From positions 3,008,001 through 3,072,000 of the forward strand of contig JAQPZY010001664.1 of the NCBI GenBank assembly GCA_029931535.1: a DNA stretch of 64,000 nt, read 5' to 3'. This DNA comes from Margaritifera margaritifera (Eukaryota > Mollusca > Bivalvia > Unionida > Margaritiferidae). The notes under the pieces are model-generated. The model searched no databases, had not been told where the DNA came from, and saw only the letters and a program-made list of their open reading frames with translations. Position 1 is the first letter of the stretch, and each line of letters starts with the position of its first letter. This document shows, piece after piece, positions 28,684 through 38,195 of this stretch. The position numbers and the translations under genes were made by a program.

Positions 28684-31600
28684 AATGGGTTCTTCTTCTG
28701 TTTCTGAAGAACCCTCTGTCTCTTCACTCTCCAATTTGTTGGATTCCTTGTTAGAAACATTGAAAAGACAATGCGGAGCCAAAGAGGACGATCGGTTGAG
28801 ACTTTCCATCAATGACGACAGTTTGAAATCTCCTGTCTGGATCGAGTTCAGTACCCCGGCAGAATTAACACCGTCTAAAGTCATGGACAAAATCGAACAC
28901 ATTCAACAACCCAACGACGAATTTACCATCGAAGATGGAAAAGCCTCACTTCACATGACCCACGTTTCAACTCCCAGAGGTAGCGGACCATGCAGAAAAG
29001 TGTCATTGGTGACGACCCTCGCAGTACCAAACGCAGTATCGTCCAAATCAACAATTCCCAAGACCAGATGTGGTTAGCCCGTGCTATCGCAGTGGGGCGA
29101 ACGTATGTCGACAAGAACGAGACCGCAGAATGGAAAAGAGCATGGGAGAGCAATCGAAAATCGGACAGAACCCAACAAGGAAAAAAAGCGGAACTCCTGT
29201 TACAACAAGCAGGGATATCGAAAGAGACCGTGTGTGGCATTGCTGAAATGCAACAACTTCAAGACGTCTTGGCTCCTCGGTACACCTTGAAAGTACACCC
29301 TCAAGAAGTTCTCGGAGCTCTGGTGTTTCGAGGACCCGATTTCAGCGAGGGAAAATACATTCACGTGTATCATCATCAAGAACATTTCGATGCCATCACT
29401 AGTATCACAGAATTTCTTGGATACTCTTACAACTGCGATAAATGTGACAAGGGATTTTGTAGTCGGGAGAAACACATTCATTGTCGGGGCTGTTTAGCTT
29501 CCACACCATGCCTTCCTGAAAAACACGTGCATTGATCGACGTGTCAGCGAACCTTTGTCAGTCCCTCTTGTTTCGAACAACATCGAAACAAGCTCACCAG
29601 CAGAAAAGTGCTTGTGACTTATTGAAATTGTGCTCCAAGTGTGGACAGCTGATTCGAACCAATAACTCCAAGGCACACGTTTGTGCCGGAAAGAAAAGAT
29701 GTCATATTTGCGACCAAATCGTGGACTTTCAACATCAATGTTACATTTAAAAATATGACAACGAACTGGAGAAAGAATTAAATGGTGATCAGCAGAAGAA
29801 CAAGAACAAGACAGACGTGGATTTCATCTTTTTTAACGTTGAATGCATGCAAGTGACGGGTATTCACATCCCTAATTTCTGTGTCGCTCATCGGACTTGT
29901 GAGAAGTGCATACAAGAACCTATCTATTTTCACTGTCCCCATTGTAGTAAGACTCCAGGAGGACGCGAAAAAATCTTTCGCTGTCCCAACACTCTGGCCG
30001 ATTCTGCCCAATGGATTTAGACCGTACCGACGACACTTGGAGCGAAGAGGACATTCAACGTTACGGTACCTGTCATCGCTATGCTTCGTCATGGATCACA
30101 ATTTCTCGGGATACGATGAACAGTTTCTTCTAAAATATTATTCTGAACAAGGTACCGAATACCCCATGGTCACCGTGAACGGAGTCAAACTCATCTACAT
30201 GAAAGTGGGACCAGTACAATTCAAAGATTCCATGAGTTTTTTGGCCATGCCTTTGAGTCGAATGCCTAAAACATTTGGAATGACAGAAATGGCCAAAGGG
30301 TATTTTCCACACTTTTTCAATACCGAAGTCAATCAACACGCAGTGCTCCCGCATTTGCCTGACCTTCACTATTACGACCCCGATAGGATGCACACCGAAC
30401 ACCGAGAAGCCTTCCACGCTTCGTACCACGCTCACGCTTCAGACCCGTTTGACTTTCAAGAAGAAATGCTGAAGTATTGTCGATCCGATGTGGACATTTT
30501 ACGCCATTGCTGTGAAAAGTATCGACACTTATTTCTGGATCACGAAGAAGTCGATCCTTTGAAGGAAGCGTGCACCCTAGCCAAAGCGTGTGGATTAGTG
30601 TACATACAAAAGTTCATGCCCGAGAACCAACTAGCCATCATAGACCCTAACACTCATCTCTCGGTTAGTCGTCAATACTCTGCCAAAGCTTTGCGTTGGA
30701 TGCATTACTTGTGCGAAAAGGAAGACAAATGGATACAACATGCTAGAAACGGAGGGGGAGAAAAAAAAATGGAAGTCTTTCTGTGGATGGTTGGGATTTA
30801 GAAAACCCTCAGACGGTTTACGAATTTAAGGGCTGCTTATTTCACGGATGCCCTACCTGTTTTCCTCAACGACACTTACAAAGTCCTTTTTCAGAGTTCA
30901 CCATGGAAGAGTTGTACGAACACACCTACCAACGACGCCTGAAGTTAGAAAGTCAAGGATACCAAGTGATAGAAATGTGGTAGCACAAGTACGATCAACG
31001 TTTCAAAACCGATCTAGAATTTAGACGCATTGCCGAAAGTTACGAAGTGGTAGACATCGAACCTTTGTGCCCACGCCACAGTTTGTTTGGAGGACGAACC
31101 AATGCCACACGCTTGCTGTACGACGTAGACGAATCAAGAGGAGAAGAAATCAAATACATCGACGTGTGTTCGTTGTATCCTTGGGTGTGCAAATACAATC
31201 GATTTCCTATCGGACACCCTGAAATCCTGACAGAACACATCGACGTGGAAAACATTCGTCAACACGAAGAATTGATCAAATGCAAAGTCTTACCCCCCAC
31301 CCATTTGTACCATCCTGTCTTATCCTATCATTGCCAAGGAAAACTGATGTTTCCTTTATGCCATACGTGTGCTGAAAAATGCAATCAAGATCACCCTTGT
31401 CACCACACGGAGGAAGAACGCGCTTTGACAGGGACGTGGGTCAGCGTCGAATTGTTTCGGGCTCTGGATCGGGGATACCGCTTGTTAAAAGTGCACGAAA
31501 TTTGGCACTTTCTTACCACAGCACAATACCAAAAGGATGACACCTCGAATCAAGGCATCTTCTCGAGCTACGTCAACTAATTTCTCAAACTGAAAAAAGA

Positions 31601-32498
31601 AGCCAGCGGCTATCCTTCTTGGTGTCGGACGCCAGAAGACCAAGTCCAATTCAAAGAACAGTACCGTTCCGTAGAAGGCATCACTTTGGAAGAGGTAGAG
31701 AAGAACGAAGGAAGAAGATCGTTTGCCAAAGTCAAGTTGAATTGTTTGTGGGGAAAAATGGTACAACGTACGATCTTTCACAAGACTGAATACCTTTCAG
31801 ATCCCAGTCGCTACTTTCAACTGGTGGACGACAAAGCAAAACTGATTAAACACGTGGAAATCATCCGTGAAGATTTGATCTTGGTGAATTACGAAGAAGA
31901 GCCCAAGTTTGTTCGCCCCGACGACTTGAGCAATGTAGTCATTGCTTCCTACGTGACAGCCAATTCTCGCTTAAAATTGTACGATGAGGCTTTAGAAGTG
32001 TTCGGAGATCGAGTCCTGTACTTTGACACCGACAGTTGTATGTACATCCATCGCCCTGGTTGCCCACACCCCACCATCGAAGGAGATCGTTTAGGGGCAT
32101 GGACAGATGAGCACCCACAAGAAACGATCCTCAGTTTTACCAGCGGTGGTCCTATAAATTACGGCTACCGATACCGAGACGGACAAGGCCAACTTCACAC
32201 CAAATGCAAAGTGAAAGGATTGACACTCAACTATCGAGCCAGGGAAGTGGTAAACTTTGATGTCTTGAAATATGCTTTACAGTCTGGACAAGGTGAAGAC
32301 TTTCGAGTGAAAACTTTAGAGCCCTGCAAAATCGCACGGTTGCCAAACCACCAAATCGTCAGTCGCCCTTTAGAAAAAGTCTACCAAATTGTGTACCAAA
32401 AACTGGTGCGACTTCCAGACCACACCACTTTACCGTACGGACACGGCGATCTTCAGTATAAAAAAGGGACAACTTCCAAGACCAGCAATTCATTATGA
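28684..32498 (+). pseudogene. polB: Polinton B protein-primed DNA polymerase B
   Basis: Seven open stretches in shifting frames make one family-B polymerase of about 1,250 codons. The N-terminal helical domain is at 28684-29400. Cys/His fingers lie at 29430-29740 (Cys-Asp-Lys-Cys, later Cys-Ser-Lys-Cys and Cys-His-Ile-Cys). Exo I is near 29832 and reads Phe-Phe-Asn-Val-Glu-Cys, with Asn where Asp is expected; copy A keeps Asp. Motif A is Asp-Val-Cys-Ser-Leu-Tyr-Pro (31160), motif B Lys-Leu-Asn-Cys-Leu-Trp-Gly (31735) and motif C Phe-Asp-Thr-Asp-Ser (32024). It would replicate the element from a terminal protein primer. Frameshifts (about 29000, 29530, 29800, 30020, 30790, 31000) and stops (30981, 31578) inactivate it. 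Confidence 0.9.
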
Positions 32499-32529
32499 CT
32501 ACTTACGTTGACCGAGCAAGAAGAAGAAG

Positions 32530-33949
32530 ATGAATAATAATTCCACACAGCCACTGAGAGAGGGGTCTACTATGAACTCCAAGTTCGATCTAGATCTCGA
32601 GTGAGAAGCAGTGCCTTGCGATGAGACAGATGCGGTACGCTTTGACATCAGCGATGCAGCACGACCTTGCCGCTCCTCAGGGACCATGGAAAGCGATGCC
32701 GTTCGTGTGCCTTACTGCCCCACTAGCGAAAGCAATGCAGCACGACGCCCTTTCTTCTTTATTGGTGATGCTAAGCTTGTACCTACCTGCGGATGCCATC
32801 CCTACACGTGCAAAGAATCGACGCTGCCTGTGGCTTTGCCTGGCTATTGCGACTTTGAAAGTCGATTCCAGGCGTTCCAAGATAAATGGCCTAAATATCT
32901 GGAAGGACCTACTCCCAAAGCTTTAGCCAGATCCAGATTTGTTAACTTGGGAGAAGGCGACAAAGTTCAGTGTTTCAGTTGCGGTGTGACACTTTACGAA
33001 TGGGAGTATAAAGACTCAGCTGACTTGGAACATGCCAGATGATCTCCGCGCTGTCAGTACCTGCCTTTGGTCTGTTACGACTAGGGGTAATGTAACAAAA
33101 AAAAAGACTCAAACAAGCTTTCAAGATTTAAAACAAATATTTAATTTCCTAAAATATATAAATATTTCAACAAACAATCAAAGTGAAAGAATTAAAAATA
33201 ACTTACAGTATAGAATATCCTTAAAAGTCCTAAATTGTTCTAATGTTCACAAATCCGGAAGTTAATCCAAATATTCCGAACGAAGAACATTCCGAATAAA
33301 AACACCACTGTGCTGATGTACCAACAAGAGTCAGTTATATCCAGATATTATTAATTCCAAGTAATCCTTGTGAATATGGAATATCACAAAAGTTCTAGAA
33401 ATGTTTCCGATAATTCCAACGGAGATGAATAATACTTAAATTTGAAGTAGCAGTACTAAATCCAAAATGTACTGTATAATAATAATATCTCTGAAGCAGA
33501 ATATCACACACAAAATAAACCAATCTTGTTTATGACCTCTCAGGCTGACGAAACTATGTAGGAATGACGACCGCTGTGATTACATCTTATTTTATAGTTT
33601 CTATACTGCGTCTTTGAAATACGAATAAAACCCATTTCTTATTCCGTCTCAAATCAACAACTCAGTATTATTCATCTTATTAAAACAATTCATCCGTTGA
33701 ATTGCGAAATCCAGGTCAGAACAAGTGCAAAACTGACGCGCTGAGTCACGTGACATGACTAATGCTTCAAACGATAATATTGATTTTCCCAGGACCAATG
33801 TACTGGGTCACACTGAAATTACCGTAGATGCATACTCTGCAAAACGACACCTATTAGAGTATTATACAGAGGCCATAAACTAATAAAACTATACCATTAT
33901 TTTAAAGAAATGATACATAATTCCGTAACAGGTCCGTCCCAAGAAGTAA
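32530..33949 (+). pseudogene. BIR-domain (IAP-like) protein split by a solo LTR
   Basis: The reading from ATG 32530 has an acidic, Ser/Asp-rich N-terminus, a TGA at about 32602, and then a BIR domain at 32830-33072. The domain reads Glu-Ser-Arg-Phe, Trp-Pro, Gly-Glu-Gly-Asp-Lys-Val-Gln-Cys-Phe-Ser-Cys-Gly, Leu-Tyr-Glu-Trp and Glu-His-Ala-Arg. A TGA follows, then Ser-Pro-Arg-Cys. The Cys-x2-Cys, His and Cys ligands are all visible. The solo LTR (33073-33930) enters shortly after, and the frame ends at TAA 33947-33949 beyond it. BIR proteins bind caspases or other partners and block apoptosis; viral IAPs do so during infection. No RING is seen. Confidence 0.75.
33073..33930 (-). mobile_element. 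solo LTR (TGTTACG family), minus orientation
   Basis: Starts TGTTACGACTAGGGG and ends CATAATTCCGTAACA, the reverse complement of the family seen at 3299-4109. GGTC flanks both sides (33069-33072 and 33931-33934), a 4-bp target duplication. No internal coding region, hence a solo LTR left by recombination. It splits the BIR-domain gene. Confidence 0.85.
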
Positions 33950-33950
33950 T

Positions 33951-34386
33951 ATGTCAGATACTTTAGAAGAGCATATTCGTTGTTTGCCTCCAGAGCTGCG
34001 AGAACGCATTTACAGCGAATTGGTTCAGATTCAAGTGAAATGCAAATAACAATTGCATCCTTTACGACATAGACGTTTTAACCATTGGTATCTGAATGCT
34101 ATACAAATACTGATTAGTTTCAAAGTATTCAAATGGTCAGACATTCAGGAAGGAAGAGATGACACCTTTAAGAGTTTGTGATGGCACCACCTACAATGTG
34201 ACACTGTTACACAGAATTCGATGGAACGACGTTCAGGAAAAAGTGACAAACTTTGAAGAATACAAAAATCTTTTACAAGAAGTGTCATCTCAAGATGAAA
34301 CACCTTTACGCCGTCTGATCCTTTACCCTCCGATTCCATTTGGAAATTGTGTGACTATTTCATCCAAAAGAAAGACGTGCCTGAAA
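33951..34386 (+). pseudogene. F-box-like protein, copy 1
   Basis: ATG 33951 opens Glu-Glu-His-Ile-Arg-x-Leu-Pro-Pro-Glu-Leu-Arg-Glu-Arg-Ile-Tyr, close to the start of an F-box (Leu-Pro-x-Glu-Leu-x-x-x-Ile). It stops at TAA 34047. Coding-like sequence continues to about 34170 in that frame and then at 34159-34386 in another. A near-identical N-terminus starts the next gene, so the pair arose by duplication. F-box proteins bring targets to SCF ubiquitin ligases, and several DNA viruses encode them. Assignment rests on a short motif. Confidence 0.45.
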
Positions 34387-34908
34387 ATGCCTAGTTTAGA
34401 AGAGCACATTCATAATCTGCCTTTGGAGCTGCGAGAACGCATTTACAGAGAGTGTGCTAAGATACAAGTGAAACGCAAACTCACAGTGATCTCTCGATTT
34501 TTAAACTATTGCTATTTCCACAGTATAAGAAGACTGATTCTTGGGAGAAACTATCGCAGATACCTTGGAGTAGACTATCACCGAAGATACAAACCTTGGG
34601 AACCTGGATATAAAAGCTGACCATGCCACGACCGTTGTCTTCACTGTGAGGAACGAATTCTGTGGAAGGTAGTCAACGATAGTGTTCAGACCTTAGAGGA
34701 TTGCAGACGCCTGATAAACGAACTGTTTCCATTGAATTTTGGACGCTATGTGGTGTGTGTGTTAGTGACTACTTTTCTTGGATTTCGTTTCCCTGGAAAT
34801 GCGTTGTGGACTATTTTGAAGAAACAGTATTCGTTGTGGACTATTTTGGAGGACCAGTATTCGTTGTGGACTATTTTTATGAACGGTACATGCAATAAAA
34901 AAACATGA
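34387..34908 (+). pseudogene. F-box-like protein, copy 2, one in-frame TGA
   Basis: ATG 34387 gives Leu-Glu-Glu-His-Ile-x2-Leu-Pro-Leu-Glu-Leu-Arg-Glu-Arg-Ile-Tyr, then a basic Arg/Tyr-rich body. A TGA sits at 34618-34620. The frame stays open for another 95 codons with Cys-His-Asp-Arg-Cys-Leu-His-Cys (finger-like), a helical part and a triplicated Leu-Trp-Thr-Ile segment, ending at 34908. The unbroken reading after TGA suggests a single recent nonsense change. The last codons overlap the next ATG (34905). Confidence 0.5.
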
Positions 34909-35171
34909 CCATTCACACTTTATCGGTGCACGAAAGACAAATTGTGCTCAAAGTGTTGAGAATCGTGATGAACACCAGTTGTGTACATCCGTGTGAAGAA
35001 GACATTTGTCAAACTTTATCTATACTTCATACTTTCAAAGAAGTGTGTATCGCTAGTTGGTTACACCAACAACTTAACGATTGGAAAGATGTACGTGACT
35101 GGAAAAGTGTTGGTTTCGAGGCTTGGCTACAAGAAGTGCCACACTATGCCAAAGACCTTGCGAGTCACTAA
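34905..35171 (+). CDS. intact 88-residue hypothetical Polinton protein
   Basis: ATG 34905 overlaps the stop of the previous frame by one base. The protein is helical and has four Trp and several Cys (Cys-Val-His-Pro-Cys-Glu near residue 30). No family recognised. The overlap implies translation coupling or simple compact packing in one unit with the F-box-like gene. Confidence 0.45.
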   Translation: MTIHTLSVHERQIVLKVLRIVMNTSCVHPCEEDICQTLSILHTFKEVCIASWLHQQLNDWKDVRDWKSVGFEAWLQEVPHYAKDLASH

Positions 35172-35374
35172 TTATCCAAGCCAAGAATCAGTGAACTTAG
35201 AACCAAAGTCAAAAGTGACATTTTTTGCTTGATGTGTGTTTTTCGTGTTTTAATTCATGACATGTAAATATGTTTTGTTGTGTTGACACTTTTTGAAAAA
35301 CATGAAACGTGTATGAAATGTATAAAATGTCTTGTGTCTTTCGTGTTCCTCTCAAAATTCTTCCTACCTCAGTC

Positions 35375-36091
35375 ATGGCAGCATCTTCCTCCTCTGCCTC
35401 CTCTGCCTCTTCTGTGGTCACAGTGATTGACGAAAAGTTAGATCGTCAAAGTTTGGAAGCTTTGTATCTGCGCCATCCATTTAACATGTTGATTGTTCGA
35501 CCCAGTGGTTCAGGCAAAACCGAATTTGTCAAACGTTTGATCGAACACAAATCTCATTTATTTGATCGTCCTCCTCAACGTATAGTGTGGTGTTACAAAG
35601 AGTGGCAATCGTCTTACTTCAAGAAAGTCAAGGAGAAGCCATTTCGTTTGTCGAAGGCATTCCTCGCGAAGACGATGGGAGCTAGTCAAACACATCTGGT
35701 CATCTTCGACGACATGTTAGGAGAAGACGAAGAAGAAATTAAACTTTGGTTTACACGAAAAGGACATCATCGGAATGCCAGCATCATTTACATTACTCGA
35801 AATTTATTTCAACAAAGTAAAGCCCATCGGGACATCAGTCTCAATGCTCATTGCGTGGTGTTGTTTAAAAGCCCCTGCGATAAATCTCAAGTGCAAGTGT
35901 TAGCCAAACAGTTAGGCACTCCTTGGTTGAATTATGCGTACGACGATGCCACTCCAACACCTCACGCGTATTTACTAATCGACTTAAAACCCACCACTTC
36001 CGAGTATTTGAGATTTCGTACCCAGTTGTTTCACCATTGGTGTCAAGAAGGAGGTCATGTAATTTACACGTCCCCTTCGGTAACTCTCTGA
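35375..36091 (+). CDS. DNA-packaging ATPase (FtsK/HerA, A32-like)
   Basis: An intact 238-residue ORF; ATG 35375 is preferred because upstream codons look non-coding. After a Ser/Ala-rich start the Walker A loop reads Pro-Ser-Gly-Ser-Gly-Lys-Thr (residues about 52-58). Walker B reads His-Leu-Val-Ile-Phe-Asp-Asp-Met (about 108-115). An Ile-Ile-Tyr-Ile-Thr-Arg-Asn segment at the sensor position and a conserved Leu-Asn-Ala-His-Cys follow. Length and motif spacing suit Polinton/adintovirus packaging ATPases, which drive genome packaging into the capsid. It is one of the few unbroken core genes of element B. Confidence 0.88.
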   Translation: MAASSSSASSASSVVTVIDEKLDRQSLEALYLRHPFNMLIVRPSGSGKTEFVKRLIEHKSHLFDRPPQRIVWCYKEWQSSYFKKVKEKPFRLSKAFLAKTMGASQTHLVIFDDMLGEDEEEIKLWFTRKGHHRNASIIYITRNLFQQSKAHRDISLNAHCVVLFKSPCDKSQVQVLAKQLGTPWLNYAYDDATPTPHAYLLIDLKPTTSEYLRFRTQLFHHWCQEGGHVIYTSPSVTL

Positions 36092-36143
36092 AAGAAAAAA
36101 CTATAAAACATACACCACGTCATTTCTTTATCACAGTCTGGAA

Positions 36144-36490
36144 GATGACTTCCTTTCAATCTCATCTACCTGCCAAATTGATTCGTGCCTTGTATGGCAT
36201 CAGTCGCGAAAAAATGCACAAGTCCGTGCCCATTTGTTAGAAGCTAGTCTCAAAGAAGTTTTACGATGGTTTACTTTGACAGCACGTCAATTACTTCAAA
36301 GCATCATTCACATCCCTCATCAAACCAAACTTTTTTTTGAAAAACATAAAGTGGCGTTGTCACAACTGGCAGATCCTAGAATCGATCCACGCACTAAAAA
36401 ACAAATCGTTTTGACAACTGGTGGTAGTGGTTCTTTAGGAGGTATCATGATTCGTTCTCTTTTGAAATGGGATCCTAATTCCCAAGGTAA
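36144..36490 (+). pseudogene. Polinton conserved small virion-type protein, paralogue 1
   Basis: ATG 36144 gives Pro-Ala-Lys-Leu-Ile-Arg-Ala-Leu-Tyr-Gly-Ile-Ser; a frameshift near 36222 moves the reading to the 36234 frame. There a helical part (Leu-Leu-Gln-Ser-Ile), a Phe-Glu-Lys-His-Lys-x-Ala-Leu-x-x-Leu segment, Lys-Lys-Gln-Ile-Val-Leu and a Gly-Gly-Ser-Gly-Ser-Leu-Gly-Gly tail follow. The layout matches the second, GGF-motif paralogue at 37104-37470. The family is common in Polintons, with unknown biochemical role. Confidence 0.55.
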
Positions 36491-37033
36491 AACCAAGAAG
36501 AAGAAAAAAAACAAAACAAATCCCCTGAAAGACGGCCACGTACAAATACCACCCACAAGAAAAAGAAAAGCCCCAAGAAGAGAAACCCGAAGAAGAAGAA
36601 AAGCCCTTCCAAGAAAAAACCAACCACAACATCTGCTGCCAGAAAGAGAGGTACTACTACTAGGACGCGCACGTACTCCTGTGACGGTGTCTCCTTCTCC
36701 GTCCACTTCTTCGCCCTTCGTGGTGATGCCTGCCCAACCTGATTTAAGACCCGTGTTTCCGAATTTGATGCAAAAATAGAAACTCATTTCGAAAGTCACC
36801 TCTTCTCCGGGGCTTCAACTTCGGGTGCTCTCGCCACTGCGGCTGCCGCTAAAAAAGTGTCCTCCACTAAAACCCAAGTTCAAGACAGAACCGGCGTGTT
36901 ACAAAGTTTACTGGATTTATCCAAACAAGAACTGACACGATTTAGTCCGTTGAAAACACCTCAACGTCGAGTGATGCCTGTCGTGAAGTTGGTACGCGGT
37001 GTTGACCATCAGTGGAGACAAGTTCCAGTATAA
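36490..37033 (+). pseudogene. Lys/Arg-rich core-like protein with SPKK-type motifs
   Basis: One frame at about 36495-36690 reads Lys-Lys-Lys-Lys-Ser-Pro-Lys-Lys-Arg, Lys-Lys-Ser-Pro-Ser-Lys-Lys-Lys, Ala-Ala-Arg-Lys-Arg and Arg-Thr-Arg-Thr. Another frame continues Thr-Val-Ser-Pro-Ser-Pro-Ser-Thr-Ser-Ser-Pro. A third, from about 36765 to 37033, has an Ala-rich helix and Pro-Gln-Arg-Arg-Val-Met-Pro near the end. Two frameshifts separate them. SPKK motifs bind the DNA minor groove in H1-type histones, and adenovirus-like viruses use basic core proteins to condense DNA. Core-protein role is inference. Confidence 0.5.
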
Positions 37034-37090
37034 AAAATAAGCGTGACCTCCGAATGAGCTCAGTTCTTTTTTGTGCTCCTGACACACAAG

Positions 37091-37470
37091 ATGACTCCCA
37101 AAAGTGCACACCACCACAACCCTAGCCGTCCCAAGTAAGACAAAAACCAAAAAAGGACTTCCACCTCGTCTCGCCAAACATTGGGATGTATTGTCCGTCC
37201 TGACTAAATCCAATGCTCCCATGCGAAAACAACTCATTCAAACAGCGACCAAAGAAATCATCGATACCGTGCGTGAATGTTGTTTGAATGTGCTGAAAGG
37301 AACGGTACCTTTGTCCAAGATACATAAAGAAAAATTAGGCAAACATTGGAACGTTCATCGCCATGGTGCAACGAGGAGGATTTCTACCCATGCTAATAGG
37401 ACCGTTGTTAAAAAATAGTGGCTCCTTTGTTAGGAACGATTTCTGGATCTCTTTTAGGAGGAGTCAAGCG
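37091..37470 (+). pseudogene. Polinton conserved GGF-motif protein, paralogue 2
   Basis: The main frame (37104-37418) has Leu-Ala-Lys-His-Trp-Asp-Val-Leu, a helical Glu-Ile-Ile-Asp-Thr-Val-Arg-Glu-Cys segment, Leu-Lys-Gly-Thr-Val-Pro-Leu and Leu-Gly-Lys-His. A frameshift near 37350 leads to Gln-Arg-Gly-Gly-Phe-Leu-Pro-Met-Leu and a small hydrophobic Gly-rich tail ending near 37470. The copy in Polinton A (16752-16498) keeps the Gly-Gly-Phe part. Such proteins lie just before the capsid genes in many Polintons. Confidence 0.6.
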
Positions 37471-37532
37471 ATAAAGACGGGAAGAAAAAAGAAGATAACA
37501 AGGGGACACTTCTCTAGAAATACAACACACTT

Positions 37533-38195
37533 GTAGCTTTGGATCTTATGGAAGGACGAAAACTGACTTTAGTTCCTTACAAACGATGAATGGAACTCCA
37601 TCGTCTGTACGAACAACGGATACCTCATTTACCTCCCAATCCTAATCTCAACGAGCTGTCACAGTTACAACAAGAATTACAATCGCTCATAGATCGAAGT
37701 GATTTGTCAGAAGCAGAAAAATTGCAACGGTACTGTCAACTCTTGCAACGTCTTCAACTCTTTCACTAGAAAGCTTTTGACGAAACAGCTAAACCCACTC
37801 TGAGAGATTTCAAGGCCATGATGAAAAGCGAACCTAAACCACCACTAAGACAGACACCGCCACGGGTATGACAGAAGAAGACGACCCCCGAGAAGTGTTT
37901 CAAACTCCGTCTGCTCCCATCCCTAGCAAGTTTGTAGCTTCCTAGTTGACACTTTCTCCTAAACCTGAACGAGAAGAAATGAAAGCTTGGGTTAAAAAGA
38001 TGATGTCCACTCCTTCTTCAGGAGAAGAAAAAAAGAAAGAAGGGAAGACTGAAGTGAAGAAAGACGTCAAGAAAAAAACCACCACAACTTCACAACCCAC
38101 TCGTGTGGGTCGTTGGACGCGTCAAGCAACTTCGTCCAAACCTCCTCTACCTCATGACTCTAAAAGTAGTAGCATCGAACAGTGGGTGACTTAGA
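37533..38195 (+). pseudogene. Polinton conserved coiled-coil protein with Lys-rich tail
   Basis: The reading from about 37533 has Gly-Arg-Lys-Leu-Thr-Leu-Val-Pro-Tyr-Lys-Arg, then TGA where copy A has TGG. Next come Met-Glu-Leu-His-Arg and a Leu/Gln helix, then TAG (37767-37769) where copy A has CAG. Leu-Arg-Asp-Phe-Lys follows. After a frameshift near 37870 a Pro/Lys-rich tail continues and ends at 38193 in Ser-Ile-Glu-Gln-Trp-Val-Thr. Function unknown. The two stops are the clearest single-base nonsense changes because copy A shows the unmutated codons. Confidence 0.55.

Noticed and set aside
28606..28902. Minus-strand acidic ORF with a basic cluster opposite the start of PolB
   Set aside because: The plus-strand reading matches Polinton A's polymerase N-terminus; the minus ORF is its shadow.
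34905..36144. Adenovirus-type cysteine protease expected between or near ATPase and capsid genes
   Set aside because: No His...Cys protease motif was recognised in any frame of 34.6-42.2 kb; I do not report one.
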